From contig NZ_HF545616.1 of assembly GCF_000723465.1 (NCBI RefSeq), positions 1,116,001 through 1,180,000 of the forward strand: 64,000 nucleotides of DNA, given 5' to 3'. Below are positions 1 to 7,036 of this stretch, piece by piece. The notes below the pieces were generated by a model. It did no database searches and was not told the DNA's origin. It was given only the letters and a program-made list of their open reading frames with translations. The stretch comes from Ruminococcus bicirculans (ex Wegman et al. 2014) (lineage in GTDB: Bacteria > Bacillota > Clostridia > Oscillospirales > Ruminococcaceae). How positions within the stretch are numbered: position 1 is the first letter of the stretch; each line of letters opens with the position of its first letter. A program made the position numbers and the translations under genes.

Positions 1-81
1 ACTCTTTATTATGTAACAGGATCAAATGGAGCATGGAGGGTAGTAAGAAACAATGATATTGGGATTGTACCGATAGCGTAA
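1..81 (+). CDS. C-terminal end of an unidentified protein (partial)
   Basis: The first frame is open from the window edge and encodes 26 residues ending in VRNNDIGIVPIA and a TAA stop. Only the tail is visible, so no function can be given. The Trp/Arg/Val-rich ending resembles the closing strand of small beta-rich extracellular domains, but that is a guess. The next gene starts 27 bases downstream on the same strand, so the two may be co-transcribed. Confidence 0.5.
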   Translation, partial: TLYYVTGSNGAWRVVRNNDIGIVPIA

Positions 82-108
82 TAAAAAAGTATTCATATCA
101 GGGGGCTT

Positions 109-627
109 ATGATGGATAAGCAAAAAAATGACGGGAAGCTGATCGTATCAGTGCTTATGGTCTGTTTTGCAGTTACCATTGGCGTGATGATATTTGCATT
201 GTGCCGTCCAAATGATAAAAAAAGTGCAGAATTTACTCCACCGCCTTTTGAAAGCACAGCACAGCATGGCAAGCCTGAGGTTTCGGAAAATTTAGGCTAT
301 AGCTCTCCGAACAGAGATGATATGAGCTATGATTTTGCGGTGTGCGGAAACGTCACTATGGAAGGCGATAAGGCAATAGTATATCTTACAAATATTGAGG
401 GCAACAATGCCTGGATAAAGCTCAGAGTGTTTGACGAACAGGGAAATATGCTTGGAGAAACGGGTCTTATCAAGCCAAACGAGTATGTGAAATATGTTAC
501 GCTCTCAAAGACGCCGGAGGTCGGTACAAAGATAAAGCTTAAGATCATGGGTTACGAGCCGCACACTTATTATAGTGCAGGTGCGGCTTCCTTGAATACA
601 CAGATAGGGGGTCAAATAGACCAATGA
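109..627 (+). CDS. membrane-anchored hypothetical protein with a C-terminal beta domain
   Basis: Unidentified 172-residue protein. Residues about 11-32 form one hydrophobic segment (signal anchor or uncleaved signal), followed by a Pro/Ser-rich linker. A compact domain at about 70-150 contains strands such as AIVYLTNIEGNNAWIKLRV and an EYVKYVTL motif, suggesting a small extracellular beta sandwich. ATG codons at 109 and 112 are both possible; a purine-rich AGGGGG lies just upstream. The stop overlaps the start of the next gene (ATGA), so the two are translationally coupled. The partner is a secreted, wall-anchored protein, so this one probably also works at the cell surface. What it binds is unknown. 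Confidence 0.7.
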   Translation: MMDKQKNDGKLIVSVLMVCFAVTIGVMIFALCRPNDKKSAEFTPPPFESTAQHGKPEVSENLGYSSPNRDDMSYDFAVCGNVTMEGDKAIVYLTNIEGNNAWIKLRVFDEQGNMLGETGLIKPNEYVKYVTLSKTPEVGTKIKLKIMGYEPHTYYSAGAASLNTQIGGQIDQ

Positions 628-1343
628 AAAAAATGACTTCATTTCTTGCTCTTGTGCTTGCATTAAGCATACCTTCTGGTGCTTATGCGGCCGAGGCAAA
701 GCTTGATGATAATAATACAACTGCAAATGGAAATATTTATGCGGTCTATACAGAAGATGTTCCATGGAACAGTGTGCCTGTTGACGACGATGGAAATGCT
801 GTTATTGATTTTCCAGATGGCACAAGCGTGAAGATCGAGAATGCCGATAAAGATAAAAATCTTGCGGTGGATCAGGTCACAGAGAAGGAAGCTCTTGACT
901 GGTTAAACAGCGTCATGGGAAAAAAGTCTGAAAACACCGTAGCATTTCATATTTATTACATTGATGGAGATTCTATTCTGCCGGCAAATGGAATAAAGGT
1001 AACGATAAACATAGACAAAGATCAGGTAAATTCCGTTAAAGGTGACGGTACAGTAAGCAGTCTTAAATGTGAAGAGTCTGATGCAGAAATATCCTTTGTT
1101 ACAGACGATGCACCTTTCTATGTCCTTGGTACAAAAGCACCTGAAAGTTCATCAGATATATCACCAGACAGCACTGGTAAAAAAGATGATAGCTTACAAA
1201 ACAGTTCACAGACAGCAGTTCAAAATGTAAACAAAGACGGTGATAAGTCACCTAACACAGGCTTAGGAGCAGGTGCAGCATTGACAATGTTGCTGCTTGG
1301 TGCCGTTGCCGTAAGCGTGTCAAAAAAAACAAAGGATAAATGA
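624..1343 (+). CDS. secreted protein with sortase-type wall anchor (SPNTG)
   Basis: 239 residues. A Sec signal peptide occupies about residues 1-23 (hydrophobic core, then AYA-AE as likely cleavage site). The middle is acidic and resembles small secreted beta domains of unknown role. A Ser/Asp/Lys-rich stalk follows, then SPNTG at 209-213, a hydrophobic helix and a KKTKDK tail. That order is the usual layout of an LPXTG-like sorting signal, so the protein is probably linked to peptidoglycan by a sortase. No sortase gene lies in this window. It overlaps the upstream membrane-protein gene by 4 bases. The biological role is unknown. Confidence 0.75.
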   Translation: MKKMTSFLALVLALSIPSGAYAAEAKLDDNNTTANGNIYAVYTEDVPWNSVPVDDDGNAVIDFPDGTSVKIENADKDKNLAVDQVTEKEALDWLNSVMGKKSENTVAFHIYYIDGDSILPANGIKVTINIDKDQVNSVKGDGTVSSLKCEESDAEISFVTDDAPFYVLGTKAPESSSDISPDSTGKKDDSLQNSSQTAVQNVNKDGDKSPNTGLGAGAALTMLLLGAVAVSVSKKTKDK

Positions 1344-1390
1344 TCTGATATTCATAAGGCTCGCCGTTTGCATTGGCGTTATTAAACAAA

Positions 1391-1423
1391 AAAACTCGCA
1401 CGAAAATGTGCGAGTTCTTTTTT
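1391..1423. terminator. bidirectional intrinsic terminator
   Basis: AACTCGCAC (1393-1401) pairs perfectly with GTGCGAGTT (1408-1416) around a 6-base loop. A T-run follows on the plus side and an A-run precedes it, so it can serve both the plus-strand surface gene and the convergent minus-strand comEA-like gene. Confidence 0.9.
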
Positions 1424-1447
1424 ATGTAGCAGATATATAAAATACAG

Positions 1448-2314
1448 TTATATTTCAATATAATCCCAAAGCTCGGAAACAAGTTTTTCTGTAAAGCCCT
1501 TGCACAAAAGAAGCTCGTTAGGGCTTTCGTAATAGGATATAAGCTCACGAAGTTCTATGACAGCATTCGCCTTGTCCATATCAATTAGCAGCTTGTCTGA
1601 TATCTCCTGAGCGTTAGCCTTGTTTATGTTCACTTTCTGCCTGACTTTCTCAGTAGTTTCAGCCGTTGTAACAGCTTGCTCCTCTGTGGCCGGAGGCTCT
1701 GTTACAGTATCAGCAGGGATTTCTGTCTGAACAGGCTGAGTTTCTGCGACTTTCGTTTCCTGCGGCATATCATGGTAGTCTGCGCTGTCAACATAAAAAT
1801 AGCCTTTGAGAAGCGCAAGTGTAGAATCTCCGATGCCGTTTACTTCAAGGAGCATATCCATGTTGCTGATAACACCAACTCTGTCACGATATGCTATTAT
1901 CCTGTCGGCTGTTACCTCGCCTATGCCGCTCACCGCCATAAGCATTTCTTTGTCAGCCTTGTTTATGTCAGCAGGAAAGCTGTATTCCTCTTTGGTTTCA
2001 GCAATACTGCTTGTGACGGCTTTTGATGACGTTGCTTTTCTAGTGGTGTGTGCCTTTGCAGTCTTGCTAATGACCTTTTCACTGCCTGAATTGTCCACCT
2101 TGTCAGCCTGAGAGCTGTCAGCAGGCGGTGTGAGTATCACCACATCATCACGCTGTGGTCTGTTAACAAGTGCAGAAGCGATCGCTGTAGTAATGGCGAT
2201 CGCAACTGCGATCACGCCTACGAAAAGTTTTATTCTGCTTGTTTTTGCTTTTGAAGCATCATTTTCTGTCACATTCGATTTTTCGTCTTTGTTGCTGTCT
2301 AACTTGCTGTCCAT
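1448..2314 (-). CDS. comEA: ComEA-like helix-hairpin-helix DNA-binding membrane protein
   Basis: 288 residues. A cytoplasmic Ser/Lys-rich N-terminus is followed by one membrane helix (about 28-50), a long Thr/Ser/Pro-rich spacer, and a helix-hairpin-helix unit at about 115-175 (INKADKEML..GIGEVTADRIIAYR, then VNGIGDSTL). A second, degenerate HhH-like unit occupies 227-288. ComEA binds double-stranded DNA outside the membrane during transformation; this one is longer than the ~200-residue Bacillus protein because of the second unit. It starts 6 bases after the GH3 stop, and I see no clear Shine-Dalgarno, so translation may depend on coupling. No comEC or pilin genes are adjacent, so a role in uptake is inferred only. 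Confidence 0.8.
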   Translation of the reverse strand: MDSKLDSNKDEKSNVTENDASKAKTSRIKLFVGVIAVAIAITTAIASALVNRPQRDDVVILTPPADSSQADKVDNSGSEKVISKTAKAHTTRKATSSKAVTSSIAETKEEYSFPADINKADKEMLMAVSGIGEVTADRIIAYRDRVGVISNMDMLLEVNGIGDSTLALLKGYFYVDSADYHDMPQETKVAETQPVQTEIPADTVTEPPATEEQAVTTAETTEKVRQKVNINKANAQEISDKLLIDMDKANAVIELRELISYYESPNELLLCKGFTEKLVSELWDYIEI

Positions 2315-2320
2315 AATTGA

Positions 2321-4591
2321 TTATTTTTCTGCAAGCATTTCGTTGAGATTTTCCACCATTTCTGACATCTTCGCTCTTGTGATGTCTGGAACATTTGTAA
2401 ATGTAACAAGGGTTCTCAGTGGCATATCTCGTATCATTGCTTCCATCATTTCCTTTGCAGAAGCGCCAAGATCGTCGGAAGCCGTGTCGCCAAAATCGCA
2501 GTCTATTTTGCTTAAAATGTTCTCGAACATAGCTCTGCCCTCTGGGATAGAATTTATCTCGCCACAGGTGGTGTTCAAGGTGAAATGCACTGGGAGTTTT
2601 GTATCGGAAGATACATAAACAGAAGTCGAAAGTCTGATATCTCTTGAAGAAGAGCCTGCCTCGATAATAAACTCACCATATTCAACGAACCAATCGTGTA
2701 TATCAGGCTCGTAGTATGCAAATGAACGCTTATCAAGGTGGAACACAGCCTTTTTGGTCTCGCCAGCTTTAAGAAAAAGCTTTTCAAAGCCCTTAAGCTC
2801 ACGGACAGGTCTGCGCACTGAGCTTTCCTTGTCGGAAACGTAAAGCTGAACGATCTCCATACCGTCTCTGTCGCCTGTGTTTGTTACGTCCACCATGACC
2901 GTCAGGGTCTTGTCGTCTTTTATCTCGTTTTCTGAAACAGTAAGATTGCTGTATTCAAAGGTTGTGTATGAAAGTCCGTGACCAAATGGGAACAGTGGCT
3001 TTATGCCCTTTTCATCATAATATCTGTAGCCCACGAAAATTCCCTCGGCATAGTCAACATCGTCCATATTTCCCGGGAAATTAAGATAAGACGGATTATG
3101 TGAAAGCTTTTCAGGGAAAGTTTCCGCAAGCTTTCCGCTAGGGTTAGCTTCGCCAAAAAGCAGAGCCTTTTCAGCAGTGCCGATGTTCTGTCCGCCAAGA
3201 TACATTTCAAGTATGCCATTCACCTTATCTGCAAACGGCATTTCAACAGCCGAGCCGTTGTGGAGAACGATAACAACGTTCTTGTTTACCTTTGCAACTT
3301 CATCAATAAGCTTGAGCTGACAATCAGGCATTCTCATATGCTTTCTGTCAAAGCCCTCAGATTCAAAGCTTTCGGGCAGACCTGCGAAGATAACGGCAAC
3401 ATCGCTGTTTTTGGCAAGCTCCACAGCTTCATCGAGAAGCTCGTCAACAGTTTCGTCACGGTCGGTGACGAAGCCCTGTGCGTATGTGATATTATCCATG
3501 CCCTTGACAGCTTCAAGAGCAGATGTTACCTTAAATGAATTTATGTGAGAGCTTCCACCACCCTGATAACGTGGCTTGTCGGCAAATTCGCCAATGAAAG
3601 CTATCTTTGCAGACTTGTCAAGCGGCAGTATCTTATCATCATTTTTGAGCAGTACCGCACATTCGGACTCTATCTTGCCTGCAAGTTCATGCTGCTTTTC
3701 TTTATCCCACTTTGTTGCAGGGGCATAGCCGTCCTCGGCTTTCTGAATAAGCGTAAGCACGTTTCTAACAGCCTTGTCAAGGTCTTTCATTGAAAGCGAG
3801 CCGTTGTTTACGGCTTCTATGATAAGCTCGTCATTCTTGCCGTTGCTGGTAGGCATCTCAAGGTCAAGACCTGCGGCAATGCCAAGAGGTCTGTCATCAA
3901 CTGCGCCCCAATCGCTAACTACAAGTCCTTCATAGCCCCATTCGTTTCTGAGTATATCAGTAAGCAGAAGCTTGTTCTGCGAGGAATATTCACCGTTTAT
4001 GCGGTTGTATGAACACATCACTGTCCAAGGCTTTGCTTCCTTGACTGGTGTTTCAAAGGCACTTAAATATATCTCATGGAACGTTCTCTCATCAACGTTG
4101 GCAGAATAGCTCATACGTCTTGTTTCCTGATTGTTCATGGCAAAGTGTTTAAGGGAAGTTCCTACGCCCTTGCTCTGAACGCCCTTTATGTGTGCTGTGG
4201 CAAGCTGTGAAGCAAGATAAGGGTCTTCCGAGAAGTATTCAAAGTTTCTGCCGCAAAGTGGTGAACGTTTTATGTTACAGCCAGGGCCAAGTATAACGGA
4301 AACGTCCTCAGCCTGACACTCCTCGCCAAGAGCCTTGCCGAGAGTTGTAAGCAGCTTTCTGTCAAAAGAGCAAGCAAGTGCGCAGGCACATGGGAAGCAT
4401 ACTGCCTTGATAGCTTCGTTAGGATTGTCTGTATCATCACGCATTTTTCTAAGTCCGTGAGGACCGTCAGACACCATTATGCTTGGTATATCCAGTCTTT
4501 TTATTTCCTCAGTGTGCCAGAAGTCAGAGCCTGAGCACAATGAAGCTTTTTCTTCAAGTGTGAGTTCCTTCAAAATCTTGTCTATGTTCAT
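2321..4591 (-). CDS. glycoside hydrolase family 3 beta-glucosidase-type enzyme
   Basis: 756 residues without a signal peptide, so probably cytoplasmic. The order is GH3 N-terminal barrel (about 1-300), GH3 C-terminal domain (about 310-530), fibronectin III-like domain (about 575-645) and a C-terminal extension of about 100 residues. The barrel contains SDGPHGLRK, KHFAMNNQE and VVSDWGAVDDR, in which D227 matches the catalytic nucleophile of the family. The likely substrate is short beta-linked glucosides taken up by the cell; exact specificity cannot be read from sequence. The comEA-like gene follows after 6 bases. Upstream on the minus strand an AT-rich stretch with a TACAAT box lies about 40 bases before the start. 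Confidence 0.9.
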   Translation of the reverse strand: MNIDKILKELTLEEKASLCSGSDFWHTEEIKRLDIPSIMVSDGPHGLRKMRDDTDNPNEAIKAVCFPCACALACSFDRKLLTTLGKALGEECQAEDVSVILGPGCNIKRSPLCGRNFEYFSEDPYLASQLATAHIKGVQSKGVGTSLKHFAMNNQETRRMSYSANVDERTFHEIYLSAFETPVKEAKPWTVMCSYNRINGEYSSQNKLLLTDILRNEWGYEGLVVSDWGAVDDRPLGIAAGLDLEMPTSNGKNDELIIEAVNNGSLSMKDLDKAVRNVLTLIQKAEDGYAPATKWDKEKQHELAGKIESECAVLLKNDDKILPLDKSAKIAFIGEFADKPRYQGGGSSHINSFKVTSALEAVKGMDNITYAQGFVTDRDETVDELLDEAVELAKNSDVAVIFAGLPESFESEGFDRKHMRMPDCQLKLIDEVAKVNKNVVIVLHNGSAVEMPFADKVNGILEMYLGGQNIGTAEKALLFGEANPSGKLAETFPEKLSHNPSYLNFPGNMDDVDYAEGIFVGYRYYDEKGIKPLFPFGHGLSYTTFEYSNLTVSENEIKDDKTLTVMVDVTNTGDRDGMEIVQLYVSDKESSVRRPVRELKGFEKLFLKAGETKKAVFHLDKRSFAYYEPDIHDWFVEYGEFIIEAGSSSRDIRLSTSVYVSSDTKLPVHFTLNTTCGEINSIPEGRAMFENILSKIDCDFGDTASDDLGASAKEMMEAMIRDMPLRTLVTFTNVPDITRAKMSEMVENLNEMLAEK

Positions 4592-4671
4592 TGTGAAAAC
4601 CTCTTTTCTATAAAACTATAGTTTGATTGTAACACAATTTTCTATGAAATTCTATATATTTTGTGCATATT

Positions 4672-5118
4672 TTACATAAAATTAATATTATCTTCGATTA
4701 GTTTGGTAAGAGCCACCCTGAAATCCTCGTCCTGCTGTTTGGTGCGCTTTGGCGGACCTTTGAGCCTGCCGCCGCTTCTGCGTATCTTCTTTGCAGTATG
4801 TCTTGATAGGAGAAGTGCGTCAATGTTGGAGTTGTCATATATCCTGCCGTTCTGGTCCAGAGCAAGGACGTTTCTTGCAAGACACATTGCCGCAAGCCCA
4901 TAATCCTGCGTCACGGCAATATCGCCCTTTAGAGCGATGTTCACAAGCTTCATGTCTGCACTGTCTGCACCCTTGTCGACAGTTATCACCTGTGCATAGT
5001 CAGAATTGAAAATATGTGAGCTGTCGCAAACTATGATACATTCAAGCCCATGGCTTTTGCTTATAGAAACTGCGATATTCGTAACAGGACAGCCGTCAGC
5101 GTCTATAAGTATCCTCAC
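4672..5118 (-). CDS. YaiI/YqxD family (DUF188) protein
   Basis: 148 residues, the normal length for this family. The N-terminus has MRILIDADGCPV, and the C-terminus has RRSGGRLKGPPKRT, both family signatures. Structural comparisons place the family near PIN-like nuclease folds, with conserved acidic residues (D7, D9), but no reaction is established. It overlaps the upstream HD-domain gene by 4 bases (ATGA), so the two form a coupled pair. Confidence 0.9.
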   Translation of the reverse strand: MRILIDADGCPVTNIAVSISKSHGLECIIVCDSSHIFNSDYAQVITVDKGADSADMKLVNIALKGDIAVTQDYGLAAMCLARNVLALDQNGRIYDNSNIDALLLSRHTAKKIRRSGGRLKGPPKRTKQQDEDFRVALTKLIEDNINFM

Positions 5119-5714
5119 GCCTTGCCGCCTTCTATATAAAATGTAGATTCCATATCTGCAATGTGGGTCGCCAGTGCGAGAGGATACATTTCAAGGGCAA
5201 GACCGATACTGTTCTTGTTTTCTTCTCCTGAAAATCCCATATGCCAGCGTATAGCCATGGCTTCCTCACGGGTCAGTCGCATATAGCTGCTTACTATGTA
5301 GACCGACTTTTCACCGTGACCATATGGCAGTGTTTCGTGAAATTCATAGTATGGGACTTTCTCCCACACGCCCTGTTCGTTCTTGGCATTGCGGTAGCTT
5401 ACTCTGTAAAGATTTACCTTGCAGATGTCATGAAGCAGTGAAACGATAGCAATGCTCTCGTCAGAGTATTCCATGTTGTAATCTTCCTTTACACGCTCAC
5501 GCTCCAGATAGCTTTTCAGGCACTCATAAACGTGTATGCTGTGTTCGCACAAGCCACCCTCGTATGCTCCGTGGTATCTTGTAGAAGCAGGTGCAACAAA
5601 GAAGTCGCTGTTTTCTGAAAGCAGATAATTGAGCAGCTTTTCCGAACCCGGGCGCTTTATGTTTTCCGTGTAGATCTCAACGAATTTGTCTTTAAGTTCT
5701 GTTACCTTTGACAT
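5115..5714 (-). CDS. HD-domain hydrolase
   Basis: 199 residues. An HD metal-binding pattern is visible: GGLCEHSIHVYECL, then LLHDICKV, then the later GHGEKS and IRWHMGF. The layout matches small HD phosphohydrolases acting on nucleotides or nucleic acid 3' ends. The substrate is unknown. The start ATG is preceded by GGAGGT. It is first of a two-gene unit with the DUF188 gene. The IS inserted just upstream, so native upstream control may have been altered. Confidence 0.8.
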   Translation of the reverse strand: MSKVTELKDKFVEIYTENIKRPGSEKLLNYLLSENSDFFVAPASTRYHGAYEGGLCEHSIHVYECLKSYLERERVKEDYNMEYSDESIAIVSLLHDICKVNLYRVSYRNAKNEQGVWEKVPYYEFHETLPYGHGEKSVYIVSSYMRLTREEAMAIRWHMGFSGEENKNSIGLALEMYPLALATHIADMESTFYIEGGKA

Positions 5715-5777
5715 AGTTGACCTCCTGTAAAAATATTATATTATGATAAGCTTTAGCGTTTTAGTTTTACCAAACTA

Positions 5778-5806
5778 ATTATAACATATTTTTTGTAAGA
5801 TTAACA
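5778..5806 (-). promoter_or_regulatory. possible promoter of the HD-domain/DUF188 pair
   Basis: On the minus strand TATAAT (plus 5778-5783) lies 17 bases from a poor -35 (TGTTAA, plus 5801-5806). The -35 edge touches the first base of the IS-flanking direct repeat. Confidence 0.4.
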
Positions 5807-5831
5807 GTACTTTTCGCTAATTTTTGCATTT
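5806..5831. repeat. 26-bp direct repeat, left copy
   Basis: 26 bases, beginning AGTACTTTTCGC and ending TTGCATTT, identical to 6892-6917. It abuts the outer end of the IS exactly, as a target-site duplication would. Confidence 0.95.
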
Positions 5832-5841
5832 TGTAGGTTTG

Positions 5842-6774
5842 TCAATCATATTGGACACTATTATTAAGAAATTCGATAGGCGAAAACCATTTGAGGGGAC
5901 GCATAGGACGGTTGTTTGTTCGACTTAAACGTGCAGCTAGCTGCACGTTTAAGTCGTCGCAGGAATAAAACCTATGGCACGAATAGAATTTGTTGTGATC
6001 TTCTCGGTGACTGCGCTCTACTTTGCCATTGTGCCTAGGCGTATATGGACGAATGAGTTTGTGTTCAATGCCAAGTTGTGAGAGCGTATTCTCAAACAGC
6101 GTTTTCTTGTCTCTTTTGCTTGGCGAAAAGCGGTTAGTAAATTCAAATCCATTGTCGGTCTGAATACATTTCACCGTTATTCCTCTGCGTTTGTACCATT
6201 TCACCAGCCTTTTTACAAAGTCTGCTGAAGAATAGGTGCTTTGCTCCTCATATCCGTATAAAAATCTTATCCTGGTATACTCATCGATCGCCGTGTATTG
6301 GTACAGCTTCATCTCTGGGTCAGCTATACACTTTCTCGGAACTACCTTTACGTCCACCTGAACACGTTCTCCGGGGTATGTCATCTGCTCGTATGGCTTT
6401 GGTTTATACGTCGCTTTCTTCGGCTTTTTCGGAAGCATTCCTAGTTTTTTCATAACCCTGTAAAGACTTTCAAGACAGCGTGTATACCCTTGCTTCCTGA
6501 GACGATGCCATAGTTCGGGAAGCTCAAGTGTCGGGTTCCGTTTGTGATACCTTTTGATAAGATCTATTTCTTCCTTGGTATGCTCATTGGGATGATGATG
6601 CGGTCGGCGTGATTTAACTGCAAGGGACTCCACACTTCCGTCCCAGCGTTTCAGCCAGAAATATATATATGAACGTGATTTATTGTATTTTCTGCTCGCT
6701 CGGCTCACTCCATATTTCTTTGCGTAATTCATTAAGGATTGACGAAACTTCATATCTTGTGTTATACTATTCAT
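5842..6774 (-). CDS. transposase, rve/DDE integrase fold (IS481-like)
   Basis: 310 residues. An N-terminal helix-turn-helix (about 15-45, YGVSRASRKYNKSRSYIYFW) is followed by a second HTH-like region (about 60-115) and an integrase core at about 130-260. The catalytic triad reads D141 (QVDVKVV), D207 (IQTDNGFEF) and E253 (HNGKVERSH). The C-terminus has the family's NNRPMRPLKWFSPIEFL. It should cut and join the IS ends. The start at 6774 is preceded by AAGGAAG but at a long distance; an internal Met at about residue 8 is an alternative. The reading frame is intact, so the enzyme could be active. Codons for residues about 273-285 coincide with a 36-bp palindrome. Confidence 0.93.
   Translation of the reverse strand: MNSITQDMKFRQSLMNYAKKYGVSRASRKYNKSRSYIYFWLKRWDGSVESLAVKSRRPHHHPNEHTKEEIDLIKRYHKRNPTLELPELWHRLRKQGYTRCLESLYRVMKKLGMLPKKPKKATYKPKPYEQMTYPGERVQVDVKVVPRKCIADPEMKLYQYTAIDEYTRIRFLYGYEEQSTYSSADFVKRLVKWYKRRGITVKCIQTDNGFEFTNRFSPSKRDKKTLFENTLSQLGIEHKLIRPYTPRHNGKVERSHREDHNKFYSCHRFYSCDDLNVQLAARLSRTNNRPMRPLKWFSPIEFLNNSVQYD
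5921..5956. repeat. 36-bp perfect palindrome inside the transposase gene
   Basis: CGACTTAAACGTGCAGCT (5921-5938) is followed at once by its exact reverse complement (5939-5956). There is no spacer and no mismatch. It lies in coding sequence about 80 bases before the transposase stop codon. Confidence 0.95.
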
Positions 6775-6846
6775 GAGAGATAGGCTTCCTTTCTGATTTG
6801 AATTTGGTGTGGTAACTTTATTTTATCAGATTTTTGTCTATCTCTC
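6775..6846 (-). promoter_or_regulatory. foldable leader abutting the transposase start codon
   Basis: On the transposase-sense strand GAGAGATAG (plus 6838-6846) can pair with CTATCTCTC (plus 6775-6783), which directly touches the ATG. A nested TCTGAT/ATCAGA pair (plus 6825-6830 and 6792-6797) lies inside. The candidate ribosome-binding AAGGA falls in the internal loop between the two stems. Confidence 0.55.
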
Positions 6847-6891
6847 TTTTCTTTTTTCTTAATTTTGTCCAATATCTATTGTAGCACTACA

Positions 6892-6917
6892 AGTACTTTT
6901 CGCTAATTTTTGCATTT
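6892..6917. repeat. 26-bp direct repeat, right copy
   Basis: Identical to 5806-5831 and starts at the base after the IS right end. Together the copies define the insertion point. Confidence 0.95.
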
Positions 6918-6921
6918 GCTA

Positions 6922-6950
6922 TTGCTTTTTCATGCAAAATATGCTATGAT
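6922..6950 (+). promoter_or_regulatory. glmS promoter
   Basis: TTGCTT (6922-6927), a 17-base spacer and TATGAT (6945-6950). It begins 5 bases after the IS-flanking repeat, so the insertion left the core promoter intact. I see no glmS-ribozyme-like structure in the 87 bases before the start codon. Confidence 0.7.
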
Positions 6951-7036
6951 ATATTATATTTATGTGGATATGGTTTGGAAAAATATAAGAAATTTAATGA
7001 TTTTTAACAAATGAGAATGAAAGGAGTTGCTTATAC

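Larger units (their letters stand above)
5832..6891 (-). mobile_element. 1060-bp insertion sequence, IS481-like DDE transposase
   Basis: The element begins TGTAG and, read from the other end, also begins TGTAG. The terminal inverted repeats are imperfect: the first 26 bases of each end share TGTAG and a run ATATTGGACA, then AT-rich sequence with AAGAAA. The ends are immediately flanked by identical 26-bp direct repeats. One transposase gene fills most of the element on the minus strand. The element sits between the HD-domain gene and glmS. It appears intact and recent because the flanking repeats have no mismatch. Confidence 0.92.

Noticed and set aside
6918-7036. glmS ribozyme
   Set aside because: The interval is too short and AT-rich and shows none of the paired core expected for the ribozyme.
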